A stretch of DNA of 32,401 bases from Nocardia yamanashiensis NBRC 100130 (GTDB lineage Bacteria > Actinomycetota > Actinomycetes > Mycobacteriales > Mycobacteriaceae). Within the stretch, counting starts at the first letter, position 1. Each line of letters begins with the position of its first letter. The notes below the pieces were generated by a model. It saw only the letters and a list, made by a program, of their open reading frames with translations, was not told the origin of the DNA and did no database searches. The DNA lies in the NCBI RefSeq assembly GCF_001613325.1, contig NZ_BDCD01000057.1, positions 1-32,401 of the forward strand, given 5' to 3'. Shown here piece by piece: positions 7,558-14,698 of the stretch. Both the position numbers and the translations under genes were made by a program.

Positions 7558-8157
7558 TCAGGCCGGCGCTGACCGCAGGATGACGAGGACGGCGTCGACC
7601 AGCGGTGCGAGCTCGTCAACGCCGGTTTCGTGGTGGGTGATGAAGCGGCGGAAGAACAAAGGTCCCGCCAGCAAGTCGATGGCCAATTCCAGGTCGACCG
7701 CATCGGCGATCTCCTCGCGGGTGCGGGCGGCAGCCAATACCTGGCGGAACGGTTCGCGCTGACGGTTGGTCAGATCGGCGTGCAGGCTGCGCAGTTCCGG
7801 ATCCCGTTCGGCGGCATCGACGAAGGCCGCCAGCATTCGCGCCATCGGTGGATTCCGCAGTGCCGCATGCAGTTCCATCAATAGTTCGAGTAGGTCCGAC
7901 CGCAGGTCCCCGCTGTCGGGCGGCACCAGTACGGGCGCCGCCAACGGCAGGGCATCGATCAGCAGTTCGGTGCGCGACGACCAGCGCCGGTACACCGTCG
8001 CTTTACTGGCCCGCGCCCGCTGCGCCACCGCGTCCATGGTGAAACCGGACAGCCCTTCATCGGCCAGCAACTCCAGCGCAGCCTGCAGCACGCGCCGCCG
8101 CGCCGCCTCGCCACGCGGAATCGGCCCACCGGCTTCACGAATCGTCTTGTCACCCAT
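7558..8157 (-). CDS. TetR-family transcriptional regulator
   Basis: The 199-residue protein has an N-terminal TetR helix-turn-helix (about 20-66: RRRVLQAALELLADEGLSGFTMDAVAQRARASKATVYRRW), with the family-typical KATVYRRW recognition helix end. The C-terminal helical ligand domain contains PLFFRRFITHHE. It is divergent from the ABM-domain gene across 61 bp that hold an imperfect palindrome, and it lies directly upstream of the alkylsulfatase gene. It therefore likely represses itself and one or both neighbours. The ATG at 8157 lacks a clear Shine-Dalgarno. The inducer is unknown. Confidence 0.9.
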   Translation of the reverse strand: MGDKTIREAGGPIPRGEAARRRVLQAALELLADEGLSGFTMDAVAQRARASKATVYRRWSSRTELLIDALPLAAPVLVPPDSGDLRSDLLELLMELHAALRNPPMARMLAAFVDAAERDPELRSLHADLTNRQREPFRQVLAAARTREEIADAVDLELAIDLLAGPLFFRRFITHHETGVDELAPLVDAVLVILRSAPA

Positions 8158-8180
8158 CGAACCAGGAGCGTACCGTTATT

Positions 8181-8204
8181 TATCGAAACAGTCTCGTACC
8201 GATA
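8181..8204. promoter_or_regulatory. Candidate TetR operator in the divergent promoter region
   Basis: TATCGAAAC-N6-GTACCGATA is an imperfect inverted repeat matching at 7 of 9 arm positions. It lies between the divergent tetR and ABM-domain starts. A related half site, CGTACCGTTA (8169-8178), repeats CGTACCGATA (8195-8204) in direct orientation. Assignment to the adjacent TetR is inference. Confidence 0.45.
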
Positions 8205-8218
8205 GAAGGAGTCGAGTG

Positions 8219-8602
8219 ATGACAAGGTCAGTGCAAGGTTCACAGTCGGCGAGCACCTGGACCGAGGTAGCCGTCGACGAACCCGTGACGATGATCAACG
8301 TCTTCTCCGTCCCCCTGGACGAATCCGAGAAGTTCCTGCACCGCTGGCGCACCTACAACGCCCAGATGATGTCCGAGCAACCAGGTTTCGTCCGCGCCGT
8401 CATGCACAAAACCATCGCCGGCGACGCCATCAGCTTCGTCAATGTCGCCCAATGGGAAAGCGGCCACGCCCTCGCCGAAGCCCGCACCAACCCCGAATGG
8501 CTGGCCTCCGTCAAATCCATCCTCGACGACCCCGACCTGCACGTAACCGCCCGCCCCGGCGTCTACCAGGTCGTCTTCGACGTCCAGCCCGGCGGTAAAT
8601 AG
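8219..8602 (+). CDS. ABM-domain (antibiotic biosynthesis monooxygenase fold) protein
   Basis: A 127-residue ferredoxin-like ABM protein: VTMINVFSVPLDESEKFLHRWRTYNAQMMSEQPGFVRAVMHK followed by FVNVAQWESGHALAEA, the usual strand-helix-strand pattern with the conserved QWES-type segment. Members oxidise quinone-like compounds without a cofactor or degrade haem, and many are simply stress proteins. ATG 8219 (GTG 8216 also possible) is preceded by GAAGGAG at the correct distance. It is divergent from tetR and probably TetR-controlled. It converges on the HIT gene with a 15-bp gap. Confidence 0.85.
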   Translation: MTRSVQGSQSASTWTEVAVDEPVTMINVFSVPLDESEKFLHRWRTYNAQMMSEQPGFVRAVMHKTIAGDAISFVNVAQWESGHALAEARTNPEWLASVKSILDDPDLHVTARPGVYQVVFDVQPGGK

Positions 8603-8617
8603 CCCCGCCGCCCGCGC

Positions 8618-9094
8618 TCATCCGGCGGCGAGCAGATCCAGCTCTTCCCCGATCGCCCGCCGCACGGCGTGATGCCGGGAACCGAGCGCATACCGCGGGT
8701 CCATCCACCGGTCCCGCGGGTACAACCACACCGGCCCACCGACCAAATCCTCCGGTTCCCAGTCGAATCGGGGCCACACGTGAGCGTGCAGGAAGTGGTC
8801 GGTGTTGCCGAGGATCTCCAGGTTGATGCGGCGGAAGGCCGGATCGAGGCGGCGGCAGGCGCGTTCGATCGCTTCGCCCAGCCGATCCATATCGGCGAGG
8901 AATGCCCGCCGGCGGGGTGCGGGCAGGTCCGACAGCCGTTGCACCGCGGGATCATCCGCGAGCAGGACCGAATAGCCGGGTAGGAATTGAACGTCACCGA
9001 TGACGGCGAAACCGGCGTTCAGTCTCCGGATAACCGTCGGATTCTCACCGCGCAGGGCACTGCCGATCCGGTCCGCGCGGAAATCGGTACACAT
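8618..9094 (-). CDS. HIT-superfamily nucleotide hydrolase
   Basis: A 158-residue protein with the HIT signature near FLHAHVWPRF (101-110). The first two histidines of H-x-H-x-H are His103 and His105; the third position is Trp107, as in a branch annotated as diadenosine tetraphosphate hydrolases. NLEILGNTDHFLHAH gives the strand leading into the motif. HIT enzymes hydrolyse or transfer nucleoside monophosphates through a covalent histidine intermediate, and the substrate here is unknown. ATG 9094 has only a weak ribosome binding site. It is divergent from the phosphotransferase gene over 43 bp. Confidence 0.8.
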   Translation of the reverse strand: MCTDFRADRIGSALRGENPTVIRRLNAGFAVIGDVQFLPGYSVLLADDPAVQRLSDLPAPRRRAFLADMDRLGEAIERACRRLDPAFRRINLEILGNTDHFLHAHVWPRFDWEPEDLVGGPVWLYPRDRWMDPRYALGSRHHAVRRAIGEELDLLAAG

Positions 9095-9137
9095 GAACCA
9101 ACGATAGGTAGATCCAACGGGATGCGAAGGGGTTGAG

Positions 9138-9908
9138 GTGGGATTCGAGGACGGCTGGGACAGTTTCGCCGCGTTGGTCGATGGCGAGTGGGTTGAGCGT
9201 CGGCCGCGGCGGGCGGAGGTGGCCGGGCAGTTGCGGCGGGAGGCTCGGGTGATGCCTTGGCTGGCGCCGTTGTTGCCGTTGGCGGTGCCGGTGCCGTGGG
9301 TGGTCGGGGAGGAGCCGTTGGTGGTTCGGCATGCGCTGGTGCGTGGGAGTGCGATCGAGGAGGGCGGGGTCGAGGAGGGGGTGGCGGTGGGGGCGTTTCT
9401 GCGGGCGTTGCATGGCTGTCCGGTGGCGGAGGCGGTGCGGCGGGGGTTGCCGGGGGCGGAGGAGACTCGGCGGGATCGGGTGGAGACGGTCGGCCGGTTT
9501 CGGTCGGAGGTTTTGCCGTTGGTTCCGGTAGGCGTGCGGGCGGCAGCGGGCGCTGTGCTCGATGCGGCTGCCGCGACGCCCGCGGACACGGTGGTGCACG
9601 GGGATCTCGGGCCGGAGCATGTGCTGGTCGATGGCCGGCGGGTCAGCGGGGTGATCGACTTCGGGGATGCGCATGTCGGGGACAGGGCAATTGACTTGGC
9701 GTGGGCGTTGTTCGGGGCGCCCGAGGCTTTCGCGGAGGGGGTGGCGTCCGCTTACGGGGTTACCGATGATGTTCGACGGCGCGCGTTGATCTGGCATCAG
9801 CTCGGGCCGTGGTACGAGGTGATGCACGGGTTGGATCTGGGCGGCGACGAGACGGTGCGAAGCGGGATGGCGGGGGTCGTGGACCGATTGACCGCGGCCG
9901 TGAACTAG
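9138..9908 (+). CDS. APH-fold phosphotransferase
   Basis: The 256-residue protein belongs to the aminoglycoside phosphotransferase/choline kinase-like superfamily. The catalytic loop is VVHGDLGPEHVLVDG (152-166) with Asp156; the magnesium-binding loop is GVIDFGDAHVGDRAIDLAW (171-189) with Asp174. The loop asparagine of HGDxxxxN is His161, a variant found in some actinobacterial relatives, so loss of activity should not be assumed. Start is GTG 9138 with GGGG upstream. Codon use is extremely G-ending compared with the permease region that follows. Aminoglycoside resistance cannot be claimed from the fold alone. Confidence 0.85.
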   Translation: MGFEDGWDSFAALVDGEWVERRPRRAEVAGQLRREARVMPWLAPLLPLAVPVPWVVGEEPLVVRHALVRGSAIEEGGVEEGVAVGAFLRALHGCPVAEAVRRGLPGAEETRRDRVETVGRFRSEVLPLVPVGVRAAAGAVLDAAAATPADTVVHGDLGPEHVLVDGRRVSGVIDFGDAHVGDRAIDLAWALFGAPEAFAEGVASAYGVTDDVRRRALIWHQLGPWYEVMHGLDLGGDETVRSGMAGVVDRLTAAVN

Positions 9909-9910
9909 TG

Positions 9911-9956
9911 GCCGGACCCGGTGGTAGGCGGCCGCCGGGTCACGGCGGGGTCCGGC
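9911..9956. terminator. Stem-loop between convergent genes
   Basis: GCCGGACCC (9911-9919) pairs with GGGTCCGGC (9948-9956), a 9-bp GC-rich stem. The loop itself contains the palindrome GGCGGCCGCC. It sits between the convergent phosphotransferase and permease genes, so a two-way terminator is the simplest reading; there is no T tract. Confidence 0.5.
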
Positions 9957-9983
9957 TCAGCCCGGTGGCCCGCACCAGGTCAC

Positions 9984-11534
9984 TCACCCGGTGACGGGAG
10001 TCTCCGCCTCCGGGGTGTCGGCGACGGTGCGCTTGGGGCCGGTGAACCAGCGGCGTGCGGAGGCGAACCACCAGACGGCAATGGCGCCTACGACCGCGAT
10101 CAGGGTGAGTGGAGCGTAATTTACTGCGTTCCAGGTGAATTCGTCGTTCCAGGGGTAGCCGCGATCGTCCATGGGCAGGATGAACAGCAGGCTGATGAAC
10201 ACGATCCAGATCAGAGCGATGATGCCGATCGGGCGGTACCAGCGGCCGAGTTGCCAAGGGCCGGTGTGGAATCGGGCGCCGTGCAGCTGGCGCAGCAGCA
10301 CGGGGATGCCGTACGCGATGTACAAGCCGATGGTGGCCACCGAGGTGGCGGCCGCGTACGCGGTGGGGGCGTTGGCGGCGGGCACCAGCATGGACGGGAT
10401 CAACAGGATGAAGGCGAACACCGAGATGAACAGCACCGCGTTCACCGGCACCTTGCGCGCCGACAGCTTCGACCACAATGCCGAACCGGGCACCGCCCCG
10501 TCGCGGCTGAACGCGAACAGCATGCGGGACGCGGACGTGACCGAGGCGTAGCCGCAGAACAATTGGGCGATGGCGGCGATGACGAGCAACAGGCCCGACC
10601 AGAACGAATTCAGCGAGTTCTCCAGGATATAGATGACCGGGTAACCGCTGTTCTTCGCCGGATCGAGCGCGTCGTCCAGATTCGGGATCGCGAAGGTCAC
10701 CGCCAGGATCAGCAGATACCCCGCCACCGCCGACACGATGATGGTGTTGATGATCCCCTTGGCCGCCATCCGGGACGCGTCGTGCGTCTCCTCCGACATG
10801 TGCGCCGAGGCGTCGTATCCGGTGAAGGTGTACTGCGCGTGCAGCAATCCGAGCAGGAAGCTGAACGCCACGCCGCCGAAGCCGACCGCGCTGTTGTCCA
10901 CGGTCTCGGTGAACACGAACCCGACGCTCTGATGGTGTTCCGCGCCGATCCCCAGCACCAGCACGAAGATCGCCACGCCGCCCACGTGCCACCAGGCGGA
11001 AATATTGTTGATCAGCGCCGACAGGTGCGGTCCGACCGCATTCAGCACCGCGTGCAGCACCAGAATGGCGGCGAACACCAAGAAGATGGCGGTGCGATCG
11101 GTGCCGATATCGATACCGATCACATTCAGCACCACGGTGGTGAAAATGGCCGCGCCGTAATCGATGGCCGCCGTCACCGCGATCTGCCCGATCAAGTTGA
11201 ACCAGCCGGTGAACCAGCCCCAGATCGGCCCGCCCAATTCCGAAGCCCACCAATACAATCCGCCCGAGGTCGGATAGGCGGACGCCAATTCCGCCATGGC
11301 CAGGCCCACGAACAGCACCATGATCGAGACCAGCAGCCAGCCCCAGGCCATGGTGATCGGCCCGCCATTGGCCAATCCGATGCCGTAACTGGCGAGTCCG
11401 CCGGTCAGGATGGAGACGATGGTGAAACTGATGGCGAAGTTGGAGAATCCGGACCAGGACCGGGCCAGTTCCTGTTTGTATCCGAGTTCGGCGAGCCGTT
11501 GTTCATCGGCGGATGGGCGCTGATTTTCGGTCAT
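9984..11534 (-). CDS. APC-superfamily amino acid/amine permease
   Basis: A 516-residue polytopic membrane protein with about 12 hydrophobic helices. The N-terminus ELARSWSGFSNFAISFTIVSIL followed by GG..SYG is the first helix of the amino acid/choline transporter group of the APC superfamily (GABA- and choline-type permeases). MAELASAYPTSGGLYWWASELGG (about 80-102) is the family signature after helix 2. FTGYDASAHMSEETHDASR (about 253-271) is the conserved cytoplasmic motif. It likely carries an amino acid or polyamine by cation symport; the substrate is not readable. ATG 11534 has GGGAG 5 nt upstream. A strong hairpin lies just ahead of that site in the leader. It is divergent from the copper-like cassette. 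Confidence 0.9.
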   Translation of the reverse strand: MTENQRPSADEQRLAELGYKQELARSWSGFSNFAISFTIVSILTGGLASYGIGLANGGPITMAWGWLLVSIMVLFVGLAMAELASAYPTSGGLYWWASELGGPIWGWFTGWFNLIGQIAVTAAIDYGAAIFTTVVLNVIGIDIGTDRTAIFLVFAAILVLHAVLNAVGPHLSALINNISAWWHVGGVAIFVLVLGIGAEHHQSVGFVFTETVDNSAVGFGGVAFSFLLGLLHAQYTFTGYDASAHMSEETHDASRMAAKGIINTIIVSAVAGYLLILAVTFAIPNLDDALDPAKNSGYPVIYILENSLNSFWSGLLLVIAAIAQLFCGYASVTSASRMLFAFSRDGAVPGSALWSKLSARKVPVNAVLFISVFAFILLIPSMLVPAANAPTAYAAATSVATIGLYIAYGIPVLLRQLHGARFHTGPWQLGRWYRPIGIIALIWIVFISLLFILPMDDRGYPWNDEFTWNAVNYAPLTLIAVVGAIAVWWFASARRWFTGPKRTVADTPEAETPVTG

Positions 11535-11550
11535 TCTTGCTCCCGCGTGA

Positions 11551-11574
11551 AAACGCCGCCCTCACACGGCGTTT
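11551..11574. promoter_or_regulatory. 8-bp perfect inverted repeat in the permease leader
   Basis: AAACGCCG (11551-11558) and CGGCGTTT (11567-11574) are perfect complements with an 8-nt loop. On the permease transcript the stem is followed by TTCACGC and then the Shine-Dalgarno GGGAG. It could be an operator, an attenuator hairpin or an mRNA element tuning translation. Confidence 0.5.
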
Positions 11575-11715
11575 GCCAGAAGATCAGTGTGAAGTAATCG
11601 CGAACCAACCGCAGGCCAATGTGGAAATCGGCGCACCTTACCCCGAGACCGGGTCCGGGCGGCATCACTCTGCGGAGGGATTCCCGCGCCGGGGTCTTTC
11701 GGTAGGTTAGGAACA

Positions 11716-13134
11716 GTGCAGCCCCCGTCGACCCCTCGCCTACGCGCCTGCCTGCTCGTGGCTGTGCTCACCGCCTGCCTGCCGATGCTGGTGACCGCTC
11801 CCCCGGCCCGCGCGGACGGGGCGGTGAGCGGAGGCGATGTGTCGGTGGCGCAGTCGCTGGGCGATCGGGAGCTGACGGTGATCGTGCGGCGCGCCGAGCC
11901 GGGACCGCTGCGGGTGGAGGTGGTCACGCACACCGGGACCGCGGCGGGCACGCTGACGCTGGGGGCGACGCCGGCGGACAGCGGCGGTGCATCGTCCTCC
12001 ACCACGGTGGAACTCGGCGAGCGGGCAGGTCCGTATCCGGCGACGCTGCGGGTCGATCATGCCGGGCCGTGGGAGTTGACCGTCTCCGATGGCGAGCGCA
12101 CGGCGCGGATTCCGTTCCTGGTGGCGGCACGCGTCGTAATGCCTTGGGAGCGTGCGGCTTACGGTGGATTCTTCGCCGCGGGCGTCCTGCTACTGGTCGC
12201 GATCGGGACGGCGCTGGTGGCCCGGCGCGGGTGGATGGCGCTGCTGCCCGCGGGAGCATTGATCGCCGCGCTGACGGTCGGCGTCACCGGGGCGGTGCTG
12301 TCGGGCCGCGCCCCGGCGCCCCGGCCGGCGGGCAGTCTGCTCGATCCGACCTCGGGCAATATCGGCAACCCGTATCCCGAGCGCGATCTGCCCTTGACCA
12401 CGAATTACTCACGGCCACCGGCGAATATGACGGTGCGATCGGCGCCCGCGGCGAACGGCCGGACCGGTGAGATCACCCTGTCGCTGACCGATTCGGCGAC
12501 CGGCCGCCCGGTGGATGATCTGCTGATCACCGATGACGCCCTGCTGCATCTGATGGTGGTGGGGCCGTCCGGGCGGTTCTGGCATCGCCATCCGGTGCGC
12601 ACCGCGCCGGGTGAGTTCCGGGTCAGCCTGGGCGGCATGGAATCCGGTGAATACGCCGTGGCCGCCGAGATCGCGCGGCGCGGCGGCGGCGTGCAGTTGC
12701 TGCGATCGAGTTTCCGATCCGCCGAATCCGGTTCCGGTACCGGCACTTCCCTGTCCCCCACCGAACTCGCCACCACCGATCCGATCGCCGGCGAACCCAC
12801 CACGCTCACCGCCAAGTTCGGCGGCCCCGCCGATCTGCAACCCTGGCTGGGCATGCTCGGCCATCTCATCGCCGTCGGCCCGCTGCCGGATAACACGCCC
12901 ACCGGCGCGGCCGCCGCCACCGCCCCGATCTGGGCGCACGCGCACGCCATGGCGCCCCTGCGGAACGGCTCCCAGCCGCCGGACGAGACGGTCGCGGCCT
13001 ACGGGCCGAATGTGGCTTTCACCTTCACCTTTCCCCTGCCCGGCCGCTATCTGGTCTGGGTGCAGGCCGAACGCGGGTACTCGGTGCTGACCGTGCCCGC
13101 CACGGTCGATGTCCGAGCGGAGGCGACGCGATGA
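11716..13134 (+). CDS. Secreted/membrane-anchored copper-type beta-domain protein, first gene of a four-gene cassette
   Basis: A 472-residue protein. Residues 1-33 form a signal peptide ending ARA|DG. An N-terminal beta domain covers 34-140, two membrane helices lie at about 149-170 and 173-196, and the C-terminal exported part spans about 225-470. That part has two repeated units of the YtkA/copper-protein type: LLHLMVVGPSGRFWHRHP (His278, 290, 292) and LGMLGHLIAVGP...AHAHAM (His383, 408, 410), each followed by an FP.PG-Y strand. Histidine/methionine clusters suggest copper binding. The order beta domain, two helices, beta domain recalls PmoB, but I see no direct sequence match. GTG 11716 follows TAGGAAC. 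The stop overlaps the next start (ATGA). Confidence 0.75.
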   Translation: MQPPSTPRLRACLLVAVLTACLPMLVTAPPARADGAVSGGDVSVAQSLGDRELTVIVRRAEPGPLRVEVVTHTGTAAGTLTLGATPADSGGASSSTTVELGERAGPYPATLRVDHAGPWELTVSDGERTARIPFLVAARVVMPWERAAYGGFFAAGVLLLVAIGTALVARRGWMALLPAGALIAALTVGVTGAVLSGRAPAPRPAGSLLDPTSGNIGNPYPERDLPLTTNYSRPPANMTVRSAPAANGRTGEITLSLTDSATGRPVDDLLITDDALLHLMVVGPSGRFWHRHPVRTAPGEFRVSLGGMESGEYAVAAEIARRGGGVQLLRSSFRSAESGSGTGTSLSPTELATTDPIAGEPTTLTAKFGGPADLQPWLGMLGHLIAVGPLPDNTPTGAAAATAPIWAHAHAMAPLRNGSQPPDETVAAYGPNVAFTFTFPLPGRYLVWVQAERGYSVLTVPATVDVRAEATR

Positions 13135-13532
13135 CCGCGAGACGTGGACTACTCACCGCCGCCGTCCTGGTGGTAGCCGCGCTGCTGGCCTGGTGGCTGT
13201 GGCCCGGCGACAGCGCGAACGCGGTGTCCCGCATGAGCGCGGGCCCCTACAACGTCCGGCTCGACACCGGCGATCCCCGCACCGGGGACAATGCCGTGAA
13301 CCTCGAAATCACGACGGCACAAGGCGATTCCGCCGCCCCGGACAAGGTCTCCCTCGCTCCGTCCATGCCGCAGATGGGCCACGCCCTGCCGCCCAGCACC
13401 GCCACCGCGGTCACGCCCGGCCACTACCGCGCCACCGTGAACCTGCCGATGCCAGGCCAATGGGAGATCACCGTCCAGGTCTCCGGGTCGCAGGGCACGG
13501 GCGCCGCGACTTTCTCCGTACAGGCCAACTGA
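13131..13532 (+). CDS. YtkA/FixH-like membrane-anchored protein
   Basis: The 133-residue protein has one N-terminal membrane helix (about 7-24) and an exported beta domain: AGPYNVRLDTGDP, then MPQMGHALPP (79-88) and GHYRATVNLPMPGQWEITVQ. The MPxMGH motif with the MPGxW strand is characteristic of YtkA-like and FixH-like domains associated with copper handling and oxidase assembly. Its ATG is shared with the upstream stop (ATGA at 13131-13134), which implies translational coupling. A 21-bp tandem duplication spans its stop codon. Confidence 0.8.
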   Translation: MTARRGLLTAAVLVVAALLAWWLWPGDSANAVSRMSAGPYNVRLDTGDPRTGDNAVNLEITTAQGDSAAPDKVSLAPSMPQMGHALPPSTATAVTPGHYRATVNLPMPGQWEITVQVSGSQGTGAATFSVQAN

Positions 13533-13556
13533 ATCTCGGTGCCGGCCAACTGAATC
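13523..13556. repeat. 21-bp-period tandem duplication across a stop codon
   Basis: GGCCAACTGAATC occurs at 13523-13535 and 13544-13556, exactly 21 bp apart. Each copy contains AAC-TGA in the frame of the YtkA-like gene, so the stop codon (13530-13532) is duplicated in frame seven codons later. Confidence 0.7.
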
Positions 13557-13582
13557 GAAGGAAAGAGGATCAGGAGCAGCAC

Positions 13583-14698
13583 ATGGACCTCACCGCCAAT
13601 ACGCACACCGTCGCCGCGAGCCCGCCGATCACCGTCAAACCCTGGGTGCCGGCGTCGATCCTGTTCGCCGCCAGCATGACCTTCGCGGTCGGCTCCACCT
13701 GGGATATCCAATGGCACGCCGATGTCGGGCCGGACACCTTCTTCACGCTCCCGCACCTGTTCATCTACGCCAGCGCCGCTATCGCCGGATTCGTCAGTCT
13801 CGCGGTCATTCTTGCCACCACGGCGGCGGGACGCGCGGGCCGGCGGGTGGACGGTGCGCTCGGCGGGCCCGGAATCGGCGTGTTCGGGCGCACTTTCACC
13901 GCGCCGCTCGGCTACATGGTCGCTTCGCTGGGCGCGGCCTCGTTCCTGCTGTACGGGCTGTGGGATCTGTGGTGGCACAGCCTGTACGGGTTCGACGCCG
14001 TCATCGATTCGCCGCCGCACATCGGATTGTTCCTGTCCAGCACGGTGATCTCGGTCGGTACCGTGATCGTGTTCGCCGCCGCCCGCGCGCACACCTGGGG
14101 CCGGATCGGCGCGGTGTTCTCGCTCGCGCATCTGCTGACCTCCAGTACTGTCACCGCGCTGGCGGTGCAGCGGCTCAGTGTGGGTTCGGTGCGCTGGACG
14201 GTCGCGGTCACCGCGTTCATGGCGGTACTGCTGCTCCTCGCGGGCGCGGCGTTCCGGCGGTTCGGGGCCACGCTCACCGCGGCGTTCGCCTCGGCGATCC
14301 AGGGCGTGTTCTGGTGGTTCGCGCCGTGGGCCGCGCACGTCTATGCCGATGCGGTGGGATTGCCGCTGCGCGAACACCTTCGCAATATCCCGACCACGCC
14401 GGCATTGATCCCGTTCTGCCTGGTGCCGGTGGGTCTGGTCATCGATCTGCTGATGCGCCGGGGCACGCCCGCGGCCCGGCTGCTGCCCACGCTGGCGGGT
14501 GCGGTCGGCGGCGCGCTCATCGCGGGGCTCTCGCCGGTGCAGAACATCCTCGTCTACGACGCCCGCTTCCCCGCCGCGACGATCATCATCGCCACCACCG
14601 TCGCCGGCGCCGTCCTGGGCGCGCTCGGCGGTTTCCTCGGCTGGCGTTTCGGCGCCATGCTCCGCCTGACCGCCCCGACCGCAGAGGCCCACGCATGA
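13583..14698 (+). CDS. Polytopic membrane protein with PmoC-type copper-site motifs
   Basis: A 371-residue protein with about 9-10 membrane helices. At the end of helix 1 it reads D41-x-x-W-H45 and then, 13 residues on, H58 (D-X3-H-X12-H, with DT at 51-52 between). At the end of helix 3 it reads D128-x-x-W-H132 and then H146 (D-X3-H-X13-H). PmoC of particulate methane monooxygenase binds copper with Asp156/His160/His173 and Asn227/His231/His245, which are the same spacings and order, with WH and DT also shared. The protein is longer than PmoC and has extra C-terminal helices. The start has AGGAG 6 nt upstream; the stop overlaps the next gene (ATGA). A copper role is inferred, and no enzymatic activity is claimed. 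Confidence 0.75.
   Translation: MDLTANTHTVAASPPITVKPWVPASILFAASMTFAVGSTWDIQWHADVGPDTFFTLPHLFIYASAAIAGFVSLAVILATTAAGRAGRRVDGALGGPGIGVFGRTFTAPLGYMVASLGAASFLLYGLWDLWWHSLYGFDAVIDSPPHIGLFLSSTVISVGTVIVFAAARAHTWGRIGAVFSLAHLLTSSTVTALAVQRLSVGSVRWTVAVTAFMAVLLLLAGAAFRRFGATLTAAFASAIQGVFWWFAPWAAHVYADAVGLPLREHLRNIPTTPALIPFCLVPVGLVIDLLMRRGTPAARLLPTLAGAVGGALIAGLSPVQNILVYDARFPAATIIIATTVAGAVLGALGGFLGWRFGAMLRLTAPTAEAHA

Noticed and set aside
9921..11597. 558-residue plus-strand frame opposite the permease
   Set aside because: The product is rich in Gln, Asp, His and Arg, the usual mirror image of a hydrophobic membrane protein; the minus-strand permease is clearly real.
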